A stretch of 64,000 bases of DNA, taken from NCBI GenBank assembly GCA_963580285.1, contig OY757023.1, positions 130,914,027-130,978,026 on the forward strand. The letters run 5' to 3'. The number at the start of each line of letters is the position of its first letter. Position 1 is the first letter of the stretch. The translations under genes and the position numbers were made by a program. The notes below the pieces were generated by a model. The model made no database searches. It saw nothing but the letters and a program-made list of their open reading frames with translations, and was not told the origin of the DNA. This document shows positions 1 to 11,996 of the stretch, piece after piece. The stretch comes from Lucinisca nassula. Taxonomy: Eukaryota; Mollusca; Bivalvia; Lucinida; Lucinidae.

Positions 1-176
1 GCAAAATTTTGTGCCGCTACGAAGCGTATCTTGTGAGTTATAAGCCTTCAAACTTCGAGGAAATTAAAGTTTGTGCCTATTTTGCGGGAATACGAAATAA
101 GATACAGAAATGCAGCATGTATCCTTCAACAGGCATTTATGTGCCCTACCTTCGTGCAAAATCCCGGTAACACTGG

Positions 177-192
177 GGCACGAGAAAGTGCC
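177..192. repeat. Short hairpin in each monomer (GGCAC-GAGAAA-GTGCC)
   Basis: Five perfect base pairs close a 6-base loop. The hairpin recurs every 800 bp and I noticed no disrupted copy. It is short enough to be chance, and its conservation follows from repeat homogenisation, so no function is claimed. Confidence 0.5.
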
Positions 193-260
193 GAAATAAA
201 GGACTCTTTTTTACATTGAGGGCTATGGGAAAAATGAAGAAAACGCCGCTACTCAGCTTA

Positions 261-319
261 GAGGGCGAATACAATAGCAAGTTTTACACCGTTAGTCCGT
301 CCCAATAAAGTACGCCCTC
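261..319. repeat. 7-bp inverted pair in each monomer (GAGGGCG / CGCCCTC)
   Basis: The arms at 261-267 and 313-319 are perfect inverted repeats separated by 45 bp. The left arm is altered in the monomer at 2660-2666 (GAATGCG), which shows it is not strictly maintained. No function is inferred. Confidence 0.45.
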
Positions 320-516
320 GGGCCAAATTACAGATCGCTGCGTACAATAGAGGCCAAGAAAATTGACTTAGAAATTTTGGTGGTCGGCGTGTTGTGGGTA
401 CGAGAATCTCATTTTGGTCACTTTCACGTAGAAGCATGAAAATGGTGCCAAAACGTGCCCATGCGTGTCCAACCAACTCATGAATATTGGAAAATTGTTT
501 CTCTCAAATAGTTTTG

Positions 517-569
517 GAGATATAAGGGTCCAAAGTTGAAGGAAATTGACCTTTCAAGGGCCATAACTC
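517..569. repeat. Inverted motif pair inside monomer (GAGATATAAG / CCATAACTC)
   Basis: The minus-strand reading of 517-526 is CTTATATCTC, and the plus-strand reading of 561-569 is CCATAACTC. Both are diverged versions of the CTTATAACTC motif found elsewhere in the monomer. They point toward each other across about 35 bp and are both preceded by a TTNRRGG-like stretch (minus 'actttggaccc', plus 'ctttcaaggg'). The pair recurs in every monomer. The plus-strand version, CAAGGGCCATAACTCG, resembles a short motif I recall as abundant in bivalve genomic repeats; that is memory and not a search. Confidence 0.6.
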
Positions 570-723
570 GAAACTCAATGAAGGCAGACAACTCCCATTT
601 TACCCCATGGCACTTGGGTTAAGGGCGCATCATTTGGCACCAATTATAGGCCGATATCATGAAGTCACCTTTGCACCATTTAGGCACTATCATCCTATTG
701 GTGTCCCGCCAAAACTTGAGGCC

Positions 724-844
724 CTTATAACTCGCTTTTGTGTATTGCGATTGAGCTGAAATTTTGCATGCTGCTAGTAGACCTCAGTGCCTAGTGGCTT
801 GCAAAATTTTGTGCCGCTACGAAGCGTATCTTGTGAGTTATAAG
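724..844. repeat. Inverted motif pair inside monomer (CTTATAACTC / GAGTTATAAG)
   Basis: CTTATAACTC at 724-733 has a perfect 10-bp inverted partner, GAGTTATAAG, at 835-844. The similarity continues imperfectly outward: 'acttgaggccc' on one side and, read on the opposite strand, 'gtttgaaggc' on the other. The separation of about 100 bp would allow a cruciform or a long stem-loop in a transcript. The pair is present in essentially every monomer. Together with the 517-569 pair it gives four related motifs per monomer, in the order minus, plus, plus, minus. Confidence 0.65.
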
Positions 845-1600
845 CCTTCAAACTTCGAGGAAATTAAAGTTTGTGCCTATTTTGCGGGAATACGAAATAA
901 GATACAGAAATGCAGCATGTATCCTTCAACAGGCATTTATGTGCCCTACCATCGTGCAAAATCCCGGTAACACTGGGGCACGAGAAAGTGCCGAAATAAA
1001 GGACTCATTTTTACATTGAGGGCTATGGGAAAAATGAAGAAAACGCCGCTACTCAGCCTAGAGGGCGAATACAATAGCAAGTTTTACACCGTTAGTCCGT
1101 CCCAATAAAGTACGCCCTCGGGCCAAATTACAGATCGCTGCGTACAATAGAGGCCAAGAAAATTGACTTAGAAATTTTGGTGGTCGGCGTGTTGTGGGTA
1201 CGAGAATCTCATTTTGGTCACTTTCACGTAGAAGCATGAAAATGGTGCCAAAACGTGCCCATGCGTGTCCAACCAACTCATGAATATTGGAAAATTGTTT
1301 CTCTCAAATAGTTTTGGAGATATAAGGGTCCAAAGTTGAAGGAAATTGACCTTTCAAGGGCCATAACTCGAAACTCAATGAAGGCAGACAACTCCCATTT
1401 TACCCCATGGCACTTGGGTTAAGGGCGCATCATTTGGCACCAATTATAGGCCGATATCATGAAGTCACCTTTGCACCATTTAGGCACTATCATCCTATTG
1501 GTGTCCCGCCAAAACTTGAGGCCCTTATAACTCGCTTTTGTGTATTGCGATTGAGCTGAAATTTTGCATGCTGCTAGTAGACCTCAGTGCCTAGTGGCTT
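801..1600. repeat. Reference satellite monomer (800 bp)
   Basis: This copy can serve as the type monomer, with window position 801 chosen arbitrarily as unit start (GCAAAATTTTGTGCCGCTAC). Landmarks in order: an inverted copy of a TTATAACTC motif near 835-844, a small GGCAC/GTGCC hairpin at 977-992, a 7-bp inverted pair GAGGGCG/CGCCCTC at 1061-1067 and 1113-1119, a second inverted motif near 1317-1326, a direct copy (CCATAACTC) at 1361-1369, and the strongest direct copy (CTTATAACTC) at 1524-1533. There is no simple-sequence tract and no obvious shorter tandem subunit. Recurrent short open frames exist on both strands but look non-coding. I do not recognise the monomer as a named satellite family. 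Confidence 0.9.
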
Positions 1601-4600
1601 GCAAAATTTTGTGCCGCTACGAAGCGTATCTTGTGAGTTATAAGCCTTCAAACTTCGAGGAAATTAAAGTTTGTGCCTATTTTGCGGGAATACGAAATAA
1701 GATACAGAAATGCAGCATGTATCCTTCAACAGGCATTTATGTGCCCTACAATCGTGCAAAATCCCGGTAACACTGGGGCACGAGAAAGTGCCGAAATAAA
1801 GGACTCTTTTTTACATTGAGGGCTATGGGAAAAATGAAGAAAACGCCGCTACTCAGCCTAGAGGGCGAATACAATAGCAAGTTTTACACCGTTAGTCCGT
1901 CCCAATAAAGTACGCCCTCGGGCCAAATTACAGATCGCTGCGTACAATAGAGGCCAAGAAAATTGACTTAGAAATTTTGGTGGTCGGCGTGTTGTGGGTA
2001 CGAGAATCTCATTTTGGTCACTTTCACGTAGAAGCATGAAAATGGTGCCAAAACGTGCCCATGCGTGTCCAACCAACTCATGAATATTGGAAAATTGTTT
2101 CTCTCAAATAGTTTTGGAGATATAAGGGTCCAAAGTTGAAGGAAATTGACCTTTCAAGGGCCATAACTCGAAACTCAATGAAGGCAGACAACTCCCATTT
2201 TACCCCATGGCACTTGGGTTAAGGGCGCATCATTTGGCACCAATTATAGGCCGATATCATGAAGTCACCTTTGCACCATTTAGGCACTATCATCCTATTG
2301 GTGTCCCGCCAAAACTTGAGGCCCTTATAACTCGCTTTTGTGTATTGCGATTGAGCTGAAATTTTGCATGCTGCTAGTAGACCTCGGTGCCTAGTGGCTT
2401 GCAAAATTTTGTGCCGCTACGAAGCGTATCTTGTGAGTTATAAGCCTTCAAACTTCGAGGAAATTAAAGTTTGTGCCTATTTTGCGGGAATACGAAATAA
2501 GATACAGAAATGCAGCATGTATCCTTCAACAGGCATTTATGTGCCCTACCATCGTGCAAAATCCCGGTAACACTGGGGCACGAGAAAGTGCCGAAATAAA
2601 GGACTCTTTTTTACATTGAGGGCTATGGGAAAAATGAAGAAAACGCCGCTACTCAGCCTAGAATGCGAATACAATAGCAAGTTTTACACCGTTAGTCCGT
2701 CCCAATAAAGTACGCCCTCGGGCCAAATTACAGATCGCTGCGTACAATAGAGGCCAAGAAAATTGACTTAGAAATTTTGGTGGTCGGCGTGTTGTGGGTA
2801 CGAGAATCTCATTTTGGTCACTTTCACGTAGAAGCATGAAAATGGTGCCAAAACGTGCCCATGCGTGTCCAACCAACTCATAAATATTGGAAAATTGTTT
2901 CTCTCAAATAGTTTTGGAGATATAAGGGTCCAAAGTTGAAGGAAATTGACCTTTCAAGGGCCATAACTCGAAACTCAATGAAGGCAGACAACTCCCATTT
3001 TACCCCATGGCACTTGGGTTAAGGGCGCATCATTTGGCACCAATTATAGGCCGATATCATGAAGTCACCTTTGCACCATTTAGGCACTATCATCCTATTG
3101 ATGTCCCGCCAAAACTTGAGGCCCTTATAACTCGCTTTTGTGTATTGCGATTGAGCTGAAATTTTGCATGCTGCTAGTAGACCTCAGTGCCTAGTGGCTT
3201 GCAAAATTTTGTGCCGCTACGAAGCGTATCTTGTGAGTTATAAGCCTTCAAACTTCGAGGAAATTAAAGTTTGTGCCTATTTTGCGGGAATACGAAATAA
3301 GATACAGAAATGCAGCATGTATCCTTCAACAGGCATTTATGTGCCCTACAATCGTGCAAAATCCCGGTAACACTGGGGCACGAGAAAGTGCCGAAATAAA
3401 GGACTCTTTTTTACATTGAGGGCTATGGGAAAAATGAAGAAAACGCCGCTACTCAGCCTAGAGGGCGAATACAATAGCAAGTTTTACACCGTTAGTCCGT
3501 CCCAATAAAGTACGCCCTCGGGCCAAATTACAGATCGCTGCGTACAATAGAGGCCAAGAAAATTGACTTAGAAATTTTGGTGGTCGGCGTGTTGTGGGTA
3601 CGAGAATCTCATTTTGGTCACTTTCACGTAGAAGCATGAAAATGGTGCCAAAACGTGCCCATGCGTGTCCAACCAACTCATGAATATTGGAAAATTGTTT
3701 CTCTCAAATAGTTTTGGAGATATAAGGGTCCAAAGTTGAAGGAAATTGACCTTTCAAGGGCCATAACTCGAAACTCAATGAAGGCAGACAACTCCAATTT
3801 TACCCCATGGCACTTGGGTTAAGGGCGCATCATTTGGCACCAATTATAGGCCGATATCATGAAGTCACCTTTGCACCATTTAGGCACTATCATCCTATTG
3901 GTGTCCCGCCAAAACTTGAGGCCCTTATAACTCGCTTTTGTGTATTGCGATTGAGCTGAAATTTTGCATGCTGCTAGTAGACCTCAGTGCCTAGTGGCTT
4001 GCAAAATTTTGTGCCGCTACGAAGCGTATCTTGTGAGTTATAAGCCTTCAAACTTCGAGGAAATTAAAGTTTGTGCCTATTTTGCGGGAATACGAAATAA
4101 GATACAGAAATGCAGCATGTATCCTTCAACAGGCATTTATGTGCCCTACGATCGTGCAAAATCCCGGTAACACTGGGGCACGAGAAAGTGCCGAAATAAA
4201 GGACTCTTTTTTACATTGAGGGCTATGGGAAAAATGAAGAAAACGCCGCTACTCAGCCTAGAGGGCGAATACAATAGCAAGTTTTACACCGTTAGTCCGT
4301 CCCAATAAAGTACGCCCTCGGGCCAAATTACAGATCGCTGCGTACAATAGAGGCCAAGAAAATTGACTTAGAAATTTTGGTGGTCGGCGTGTTGTGGGTA
4401 CGAGAATCTCATTTTGGTCACTTTCACGTAGAAGCATGAAAATGGTGCCAAAACGTGCCCATGCGTGTCCAACCAACTCATGAATATTGGAAAATTGTTT
4501 CTCTCAAATAGTTTTGGAGATATAAGGGTCCAAAGTTGAAGGAAATTGACCTTTCAAGGGCCATAACTCGAAACTCAATGAAGGCAGACAACTCCAATTT

Positions 4601-5524
4601 TACCCCATGGCACTTGGGTTAAGGGCGCATCATTTGGCACCAATTATAGGCCGATATCATGAAGTCACCTTTGCACCATTTAGGCACTATCATCCTATTG
4701 GTGTCCCGCCAAAACTTGAGGCCCTTATAACTCGCTTTTGTGTATTGCGATTGAGCTGAAATTTTGCATGCTGCTAGTAGACCTCAGTGCCTAGTGGCTT
4801 GCAAAATTTTGTGCCGCTACGAAGCGTATCTTGTGAGTTATAAGCCTTCAAACTTCGAGGAAATTAAAGTTTGTGCCTATTTTGCGGGAATACGAAATAA
4901 GATACAGAAATGCAGCATGTATCCTTCAACAGGCATTTATGTGCCCTACCATCGTGCAAAATCCCGGTAACACTGGGGCACGAGAAAGTGCCGAAATAAA
5001 GGACTCTTTTTTACATTGAGGACTATGGGAAAAATGAAGAAAACGCCGCTACTCAGCCTAGAGGGCGAATACAATAGCAAGTTTTACACCGTTAGTCCGT
5101 CCCAATAAAGTACGCCCTCGGGCCAAATTACAGATCGCTGCGTACAATAGAGGCCAAGAAAATTGACTTAGAAATTTTGGTGGTCGGCGTGTTGTGGGTA
5201 TGAGAATCTCATTTTGGTCACTTTCACGTAGAAGCATGAAAATGGTGCCAAAACGTGCCCATGCGTGTCCAACCAACTCATGAATATTGGAAAATTGTTT
5301 CTCTCAAATAGTTTTGGAGATATAAGGGTCCAAAGTTGAAGGAAATTGACCTTTCAAGGGCCATAACTCGAAACTCAATGAAGGCAGACAACTCCCATTT
5401 TACCCCATGGCACTTGGGTTAAGGGCGCATCATTTGGCACCAATTATAGGCCGATATCATGAAGTCACCTTTGCACCATTTAGGCACTATCATCCTATTG
5501 GTGTCCCGCCAAAACTTGAGGCCC

Positions 5525-5545
5525 TTATAACTTGGTTTTTATGTA
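5525..5545. repeat. Local variant cluster with +1 indel in one monomer
   Basis: Consensus CTCGCTTTTGTGTATTG is replaced by CTTGGTTTTTATGTATTG: three or four substitutions and one extra T within about 12 bp. Clustered change like this is unlike the isolated substitutions elsewhere and suggests a short patch of error-prone repair or conversion from a divergent monomer. Confidence 0.7.
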
Positions 5546-6709
5546 TTGCGATTGAGCTGAAATTTTGCATGCTGCTAGTAGACCTCAGTGCCTAGTGGCT
5601 TGCAAAATTTTGTGCCGCTACGAAGCGTATCTTGTGAGTTATAAGCCTTCAAACTTCGAGGAAATTAAAGTTTGTGCCTATTTTGCGGGAATACGAAATA
5701 AGATACAGAAATGCAGCATGTATCCTTCAACAGGCATTTATGTGCCCTACCATCGTGCAAAATCCCGGTAACACTGGGGCACGAGAAAGTGCCGAAATAA
5801 AGGACTCTTTTTTACATTGAGGGCTATGGGAAAAATGAAGAAAACGCCGCTACTCAGCCTAGAGGGCGAGTACAATAGCAAGTTTTACACCGTTAGTCCG
5901 TCCCAATAAAGTACGCCCTCGGGCCAAATTACAGATCGCTGCGTACAATAGAGGCCAAGAAAATTGACTTAGAAATTTTGGTGGTCGGCGTGTTGTGGGT
6001 ACGAGAATCTCATTTTGGTCACTTTCACGTAGAAGCATGAAAATGGTGCCAAAACGTGCATGCGTGTCCAACCAACTCATGAATATTGGAAAATTGTTTC
6101 TCTCAAATAGTTTTGGAGATATAAGGGTCCAAAGTTGAAGGAAATTGACCTTTCAAGGGCCATAACTCGAAACTCAATGAAGGCAGACAACTCCCATTTT
6201 ACCCCATGGCACTTGGGTTAAGGGCGCATCATTTGGCACCAATTATAGGCCGATATCATGAAGTCACCTTTGCACCATTTAGGCACTATCATCCTATTGG
6301 TGTCCCGCCAAAACTTGAGGCCCTTATAACTCGCTTTTGTGTATTGCGATTGAGCTGAAATTTTGCATGCTGCTAGTAGACCTCAGTGCCTAGTGGCTTG
6401 CAAAGTTTTGTGCCGCTACGAAGCGTATCTTGTGAGTTATAAGCCTTCAAACTTCGAGGAAATTAAAGTTTGTGCCTATTTTGCGGGAATACGAAATAAG
6501 ATACAGAAATGCAGCATGTATCCTTCAACAGGCATTTATGTGCCCTACCATCGTGCAAAATCCCGGTAACACTGGGGCACGAGAAAGTGCCGAAATAAAG
6601 GACTCTTTTTTACATTGAGGGCTATGGGAAAAATGAAGAAAACGCCGCTACTCAGCCTAGAGGGCGAATACAATAGCAAGTTTTACACCGTTAGTCCGTC
6701 CCAATAAAG

Positions 6710-9700
6710 CACGCCCTCGGGCCAAATTACAGATCGCTGCGTACAATAGAGGCCAAGAAAATTGACTTAGAAATTTTGGTGGTCGGCGTGTTGTGGGTAC
6801 GAGAATCTCATTTTGGTCACTTTCACGTAGAAGCATGAAAATGGTGCCAAAACGTGCCCATGCGTGTCCAACCAACTCATGAATATTGGAAAATTGTTTC
6901 TCTCAAATAGTTTTGGAGATATAAGGGTCCAAAGTTGAAGGAAATTGACCTTTCAAGGGCCATAACTCGAAACTCAATGAAGGCAGACAACTCCCATTTT
7001 ACCCCATGGCACTTGGGTTAAGGGCGCATCATTTGGCACCAATTATAGGCCGATATCATGAAGTCACCTTTGCACCATTTAGGCACTATCATCCTATTGG
7101 TGTCCCGCCAAAATTTGAGGCCCTTATAACTCGCTTTTGTGTATTGCGATTGAGCTGAAATTTTGCATGCTGCTAGTAGACCTCAGTGCCTAGTGGCTTG
7201 CAAAATTTTGTGCCGCTACGAAGCGTATCTTGTGAGTTATAAGCCTTCAAACTTCGAGGAAATTAAAGTTTGTGCCTATTTTGCGGGAATACGAAATAAG
7301 ATACAGAAATGCAGCATGTATCCTTCAACAGGCATTTATGTGCCCTACCATCGTGCAAAATCCCGGTAACACTGGGGCACGAGAAAGTGCCGAAATAAAG
7401 GACTCTTTTTTACATTGAGGGCTATGGGAAAAATGAAGAAAACGCCGCTACTCAGCCTAGAGGGCGAATACAATAGCAAGTTTTACACCGTTAGTCCGTC
7501 CCAATAAAGCACGCCCTCGGGCCAAATTACAGATCGCTGCGTACAATAGAGGCCAAGAAAATTGACTTAGAAATTTTGGTGGTCGGCGTGTTGTGGGTAC
7601 GAGAATCTCATTTTGGTCACTTTCACGTAGAAGCATGAAAATGGTGCCAAAACGTGCCCATGCGTGTCCAACCAACTCATGAATATTGGAAAATTGTTTC
7701 TCTCAAATAGTTTTGGAGATATAAGGGTCCAAAGTTGAAGGAAATTGACCTTTCAAGGGCCATAACTCGAAACTCAATGAAGGCAGACAACTCCCATTTT
7801 ACCCCATGGCACTTGGGTTAAGGGCGCATCATTTGGCACCAATTATAGGCCGATATCATGAAGTCACCTTTGCACCATTTAGGCACTATCATCCTATTGG
7901 TGTCCCGCCAAAACTTGAGGCCCTTATAACTCGCTTTTGTGTATTGCGATTGAGCTGAAATTTTGCATGCTGCTAGTAGACCTCAGTGCCTAGTGGCTTG
8001 CAAAATTTTGTGCCGCTACGAAGCGTATCTTGTGAGTTATAAGCCTTCAAACTTCGAGGAAATTAAAGTTTGTGCCTATTTTGCGGGAATACGAAATAAG
8101 ATACAGAAATGCAGCATGTATCCTTCAACAGGCATTTATGTGCCCTACCATCGTGCAAAATCCCGGTAACACTGGGGCACGAGAAAGTGCCGAAATAAAG
8201 GACTCTTTTTTACATTGAGGGCTATGGGAAAAATGAAGAAAACGCCGCTACTCAGCCTAGAGGGCGAATACAATAGCAAGTTTTACACCGTTAGTCCGTC
8301 CCAATAAAGCACGCCCTCGGGCCAAATTACAGATCGCTGCGTACAATAGAGGCCAAGAAAATTGACTTAGAAATTTTGGTGGTCGGCGTGTTGTGGGTAC
8401 GAGAATCTCATTTTGGTCACTTTCACGTAGAAGCATGAAAATGGTGCCAAAACGTGCCCATGCGTGTCCAACCAACTCATGAATATTGGAAAATTGTTTC
8501 TCTCAAAAAGTTTTGGAGATATAAGGGTCCAAAGTTGAAGGAAATTGACCTTTCAAGGGCCATAACTCGAAACTCAATGAAGGCAGACAACTCCCATTTT
8601 ACCCCATGGCACTTGGGTTAAGGGCGCATCATTTGGCACCAATTATAGGCCGATATCATGAAGTCACCTTTGCACCATTTAGGCACTATCATCCTATTGG
8701 TGTCCCGCCAAAATTTGAGGCCTTTATAACTCGCTTTTGTGTATTGCGATTGAGCTGAAATTTTGCATGCTGCTAGTAGACCTCAGTGCCTAGTGGCTTG
8801 CAAAATTTTGTGCCGCTACGAAGCGTATCTTGTGAGTTATAAGCCTTCAAACTTCGAGGAAATTAAAGTTTGTGCCTATTTTGCGGGAATACGAAATAAG
8901 ATACAGAAATGCAGCATGTATCCTTCAACAGGCATTTATGTGCCCTACCATCGTGCAAAATCCCGGTAACACTGGGGCACGAGAAAGTGCCGAAATAAAG
9001 GACTCTTTTTTACATTGAGGGCTATGGGAAAAATGAAGAAAACGCCGCTACTCAGCCTAGAGGGCGAATACAATAGCAAGTTTTACACCGTTAGTCCGTC
9101 CCAATAAAGTACGCCCTCGGGCCAAATTACAGATCGCTGCGTACAATAGAGGCCAAGAAAATTGACTTAGAAATTTTGGTGGTCGGCGTGTTGTTGGTAC
9201 GAGAATCTCATTTTGGTCACTTTCACGTAGAAGCATGAAAATGGTGCCAAAACGTGCCCATGCGTGTCCAACCAACTCATGAATATTGGAAAATTGTTAC
9301 TCTCAAATAGTTTTGGAGATATAAGGGTCCAAAGTTGAAGGAAATTGACCTTTCAAGGGCCATAACTCGAAACTCAATGAAGGCAGACAACTCCCATTTT
9401 ACCCCATGGCACTTGGGTTAAGGGCGCATCATTTGGCATCAATTATAGGCCGATATCATGAAGTCACCTTTGCACCATTTAGGCACTATCATCCTATTGG
9501 TGTCCCGCCAAAACTTGAGGCCCTTATAACTCGCTTTTGTGTATTGCGATTGAGCTGAAATTTTGCATGCTGCTAGTAGACCTCAGTGCCTAGTGGCTTG
9601 CAAAGTTTTGTGCCGCTACGAAGCGTATCTTGTGAGTTATAAGCCTTCAAACTTCGAGGAAATTAAAGTTTGTGCCTATTTTGCGGGAATACGAAATAAG

Positions 9701-10314
9701 ATACAGAAATGCAGCATGTATCCTTCAACAGGCATTTATGTGCCCTACCATCGTGCAAAATCCCGGTAACACTGGGGCACGAGAAAGTGCCGAAATAAAG
9801 GACTCTTTTTTACATTGAGGGCTATGGGAAAAATGAAGAAAACGCCGCTACTCAGCCTAGAGGGCGAATACAATAGCAAGTTTTACACCGTTAGTCCGTC
9901 CCAATAAAGCACGCCCTCGGGCCAAATTACAGATCGCTGCGTACAATAGAGGCCAAGAAAATTGACTTAGAAATTTTGGTGGTCGGCGTGTTGTGGGTAC
10001 GAGAATCTCATTTTGGTCACTTTCACGTAGAAGCATGAAAATGGTGCCAAAACGTGCCCATGCGTGTCCAACCAACTCATGAATATTGGAAAATTGTTTC
10101 TCTCAAATAGTTTTGGAGATATAAGGGTCCAAAGTTGAAGGAAATTGACCTTTCAAGGGCCATAACTCGAAACTCAATGAAGGCAGACAACTCCCATTTT
10201 ACCCCATGGCACTTGGGTTAAGGGCGCATCATTTGGCACCAATTATAGGCCGATATCATGAAGTCACCTTTGCACCATTTAGGCACTATCATCCTATTGG
10301 TGTCCCGCCAAAAT
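6710..10314. repeat. 1600-bp dimeric higher-order repeat
   Basis: A C-to-T variant in the 'aaaacttgagg' segment recurs at 7114, 8714 and 10314, exactly 1600 bp apart, while the intervening monomers keep C. A T-to-C variant (AATAAAGC) marks 6710, 7510, 8310 and 9910 but not 9110 or 10710. The alternation shows that the copied unit here was two monomers, later overwritten in part. The boundaries are approximate and are given as the outermost diagnostic sites. Confidence 0.75.
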
Positions 10315-11996
10315 TTGAGGCCCTTATAACTCGCTTTTGTGTATTGCGATTGAGCTGAAATTTTGCATGCTGCTAGTAGACCTCAGTGCCTAGTGGCTTG
10401 CAAAATTTTGTGCCGCTACGAAGCGTATCTTGTGAGTTATAAGCCTTCAAACTTCGAGGAAATTAAAGTTTGTGCCTATTTTGCGGGAATACGAAATAAG
10501 ATACAGAAATGCAGCATGTATCCTTCAACAGGCATTTATGTGCCCTACCATCGTGCAAAATCCCGGTAACACTGGGGCACGAGAAAGTGCCGAAATAAAG
10601 GACTCTTTTTTACATTGAGGGCTATGGGAAAAATGAAGAAAACGCCGCTACTCAGCCTAGAGGGCGAATACAATAGCAAGTTTTACACCGTTAGTCCGTC
10701 CCAATAAAGTACGCCCTCGGGCCAAATTACAGATCGCTGCGTACAATAGAGGCCAAGAAAATTGACTTAGAAATTTTGGTGGTCGGCGTGTTGTGGGTAC
10801 GAGAATCTCATTTTGGTCACTTTCACGTAGAAGCATGAAAATGGTGCCAAAACGTGCCCATGCGTGTCCAACCAACTCATGAATATTGGAAAATTGTTTC
10901 TCTCAAATAGTTTTGGAGATATAAGGGTCCAAAGTTGAAGGAAATTGACCTTTCAAGGGCCATAACTCGAAACTCAATGAAGGCAGACAACTCCCATTTT
11001 ACCCCATGGCACTTGGGTTAAGGGCTCATCATTTGGCACCAATTATAGGCCGATATCATGAAGTCACCTTTGCACCATTTAGGCACTATCATCCTATTGG
11101 TGTCCCGCCAAAACTTGAGGCCCTTATAACTCGCTTTTGTGTATTGCGATTGAGCTGAAATTTTGCATGCTGCTAGTAGACCTCAGTGCCTAGTGGCTTG
11201 CAAAATTTTGTGCCGCTACGAAGCGTATCTTGTGAGTTATAAGCCTTCAAACTTCGAGGAAATTAAAGTTTGTGCCTATTTTGCGGGAATACGAAATAAG
11301 ATACAGAAATGCAGCATGTATCCTTCAACAGGCATTTATGTGCCCTACCATCGTGCAAAATCCCGGTAACACTGGGGCACGAGAAAGTGCCGAAATAAAG
11401 GACTCTTTTTTACATTGAGGGCTATGGGAAAAATGAAGAAAACGCCGCTACTCAGCCTAGAGGGCGAATACAATAGCAAGTTTTACACCGTTAGTCCGTC
11501 CCAATAAAGTACGCCCTCGGGCCAAATTACAGATCGCTGCGTACAATAGAGGCCAAGAAAATTGACTTAGAAATTTTGGTGGTCGGCGTGTTGTGGGTAC
11601 GAGAATCTCATTTTGGTCACTTTCACGTAGAAGCATGAAAATGGTGCCAAAACGTGCCCATGCGTGTCCAACCAACTCATGAATATTGGAAAATTGTTTC
11701 TCTCAAATAGTTTTGGAGATATAAGGGTCCAAAGTTGAAGGAAATTGACCTTTCAAGGGCCATAACTCGAAACTCAATGAAGGCAGACAACTCCCATTTT
11801 ACCCCATGGCACTTGGGTTAAGGGCGCATCATTTGGCACCAATTATAGGCCGATATCATGAAGTCACCTTTGCACCATTTAGGCACTATCATCCTATTGG
11901 TGTCCCGCCAAAACTTGAGGCCCTTATAACTCGCTTTTGTGTATTGCGATTGAGCTGAAATTTTGCATGCTGCTAGTAGACCTCAGTGCCTAGTGG

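Noticed and set aside
841..875. CENP-B-box-like sequence (CTTCGAGGAAATTAAAG)
   Set aside because: It matches the TTCG half and the central A, but the required CGGG half is replaced by TAAA. CCCG/CGGG occurrences elsewhere in the monomer also fail the pattern.
764..970. Recurrent 68-codon plus-strand open frame in nearly every monomer
   Set aside because: It also needs a TTG start. A common variant (CCTTAG at 14384, 19184 and 24784) puts a stop near its beginning. There is no family resemblance or other sign of selection on protein.
1058..1276. Recurrent 72-codon minus-strand open frame in nearly every monomer
   Set aside because: It needs a TTG start, has no recognisable domain, is lost in some monomers (for example about 46264-46482 and 51377-51595, where the start is changed), and most variants in it change amino acids. 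Its recurrence follows from the repeat itself.
2219..2404. 61-codon minus-strand frame
   Set aside because: It is unique to one monomer, made by a single A-to-G substitution near 2386 that removes a stop; no other support.
5407..5595. 62-codon plus-strand frame
   Set aside because: It appears only because the local +1 indel near 5535 joins two frames in one monomer.
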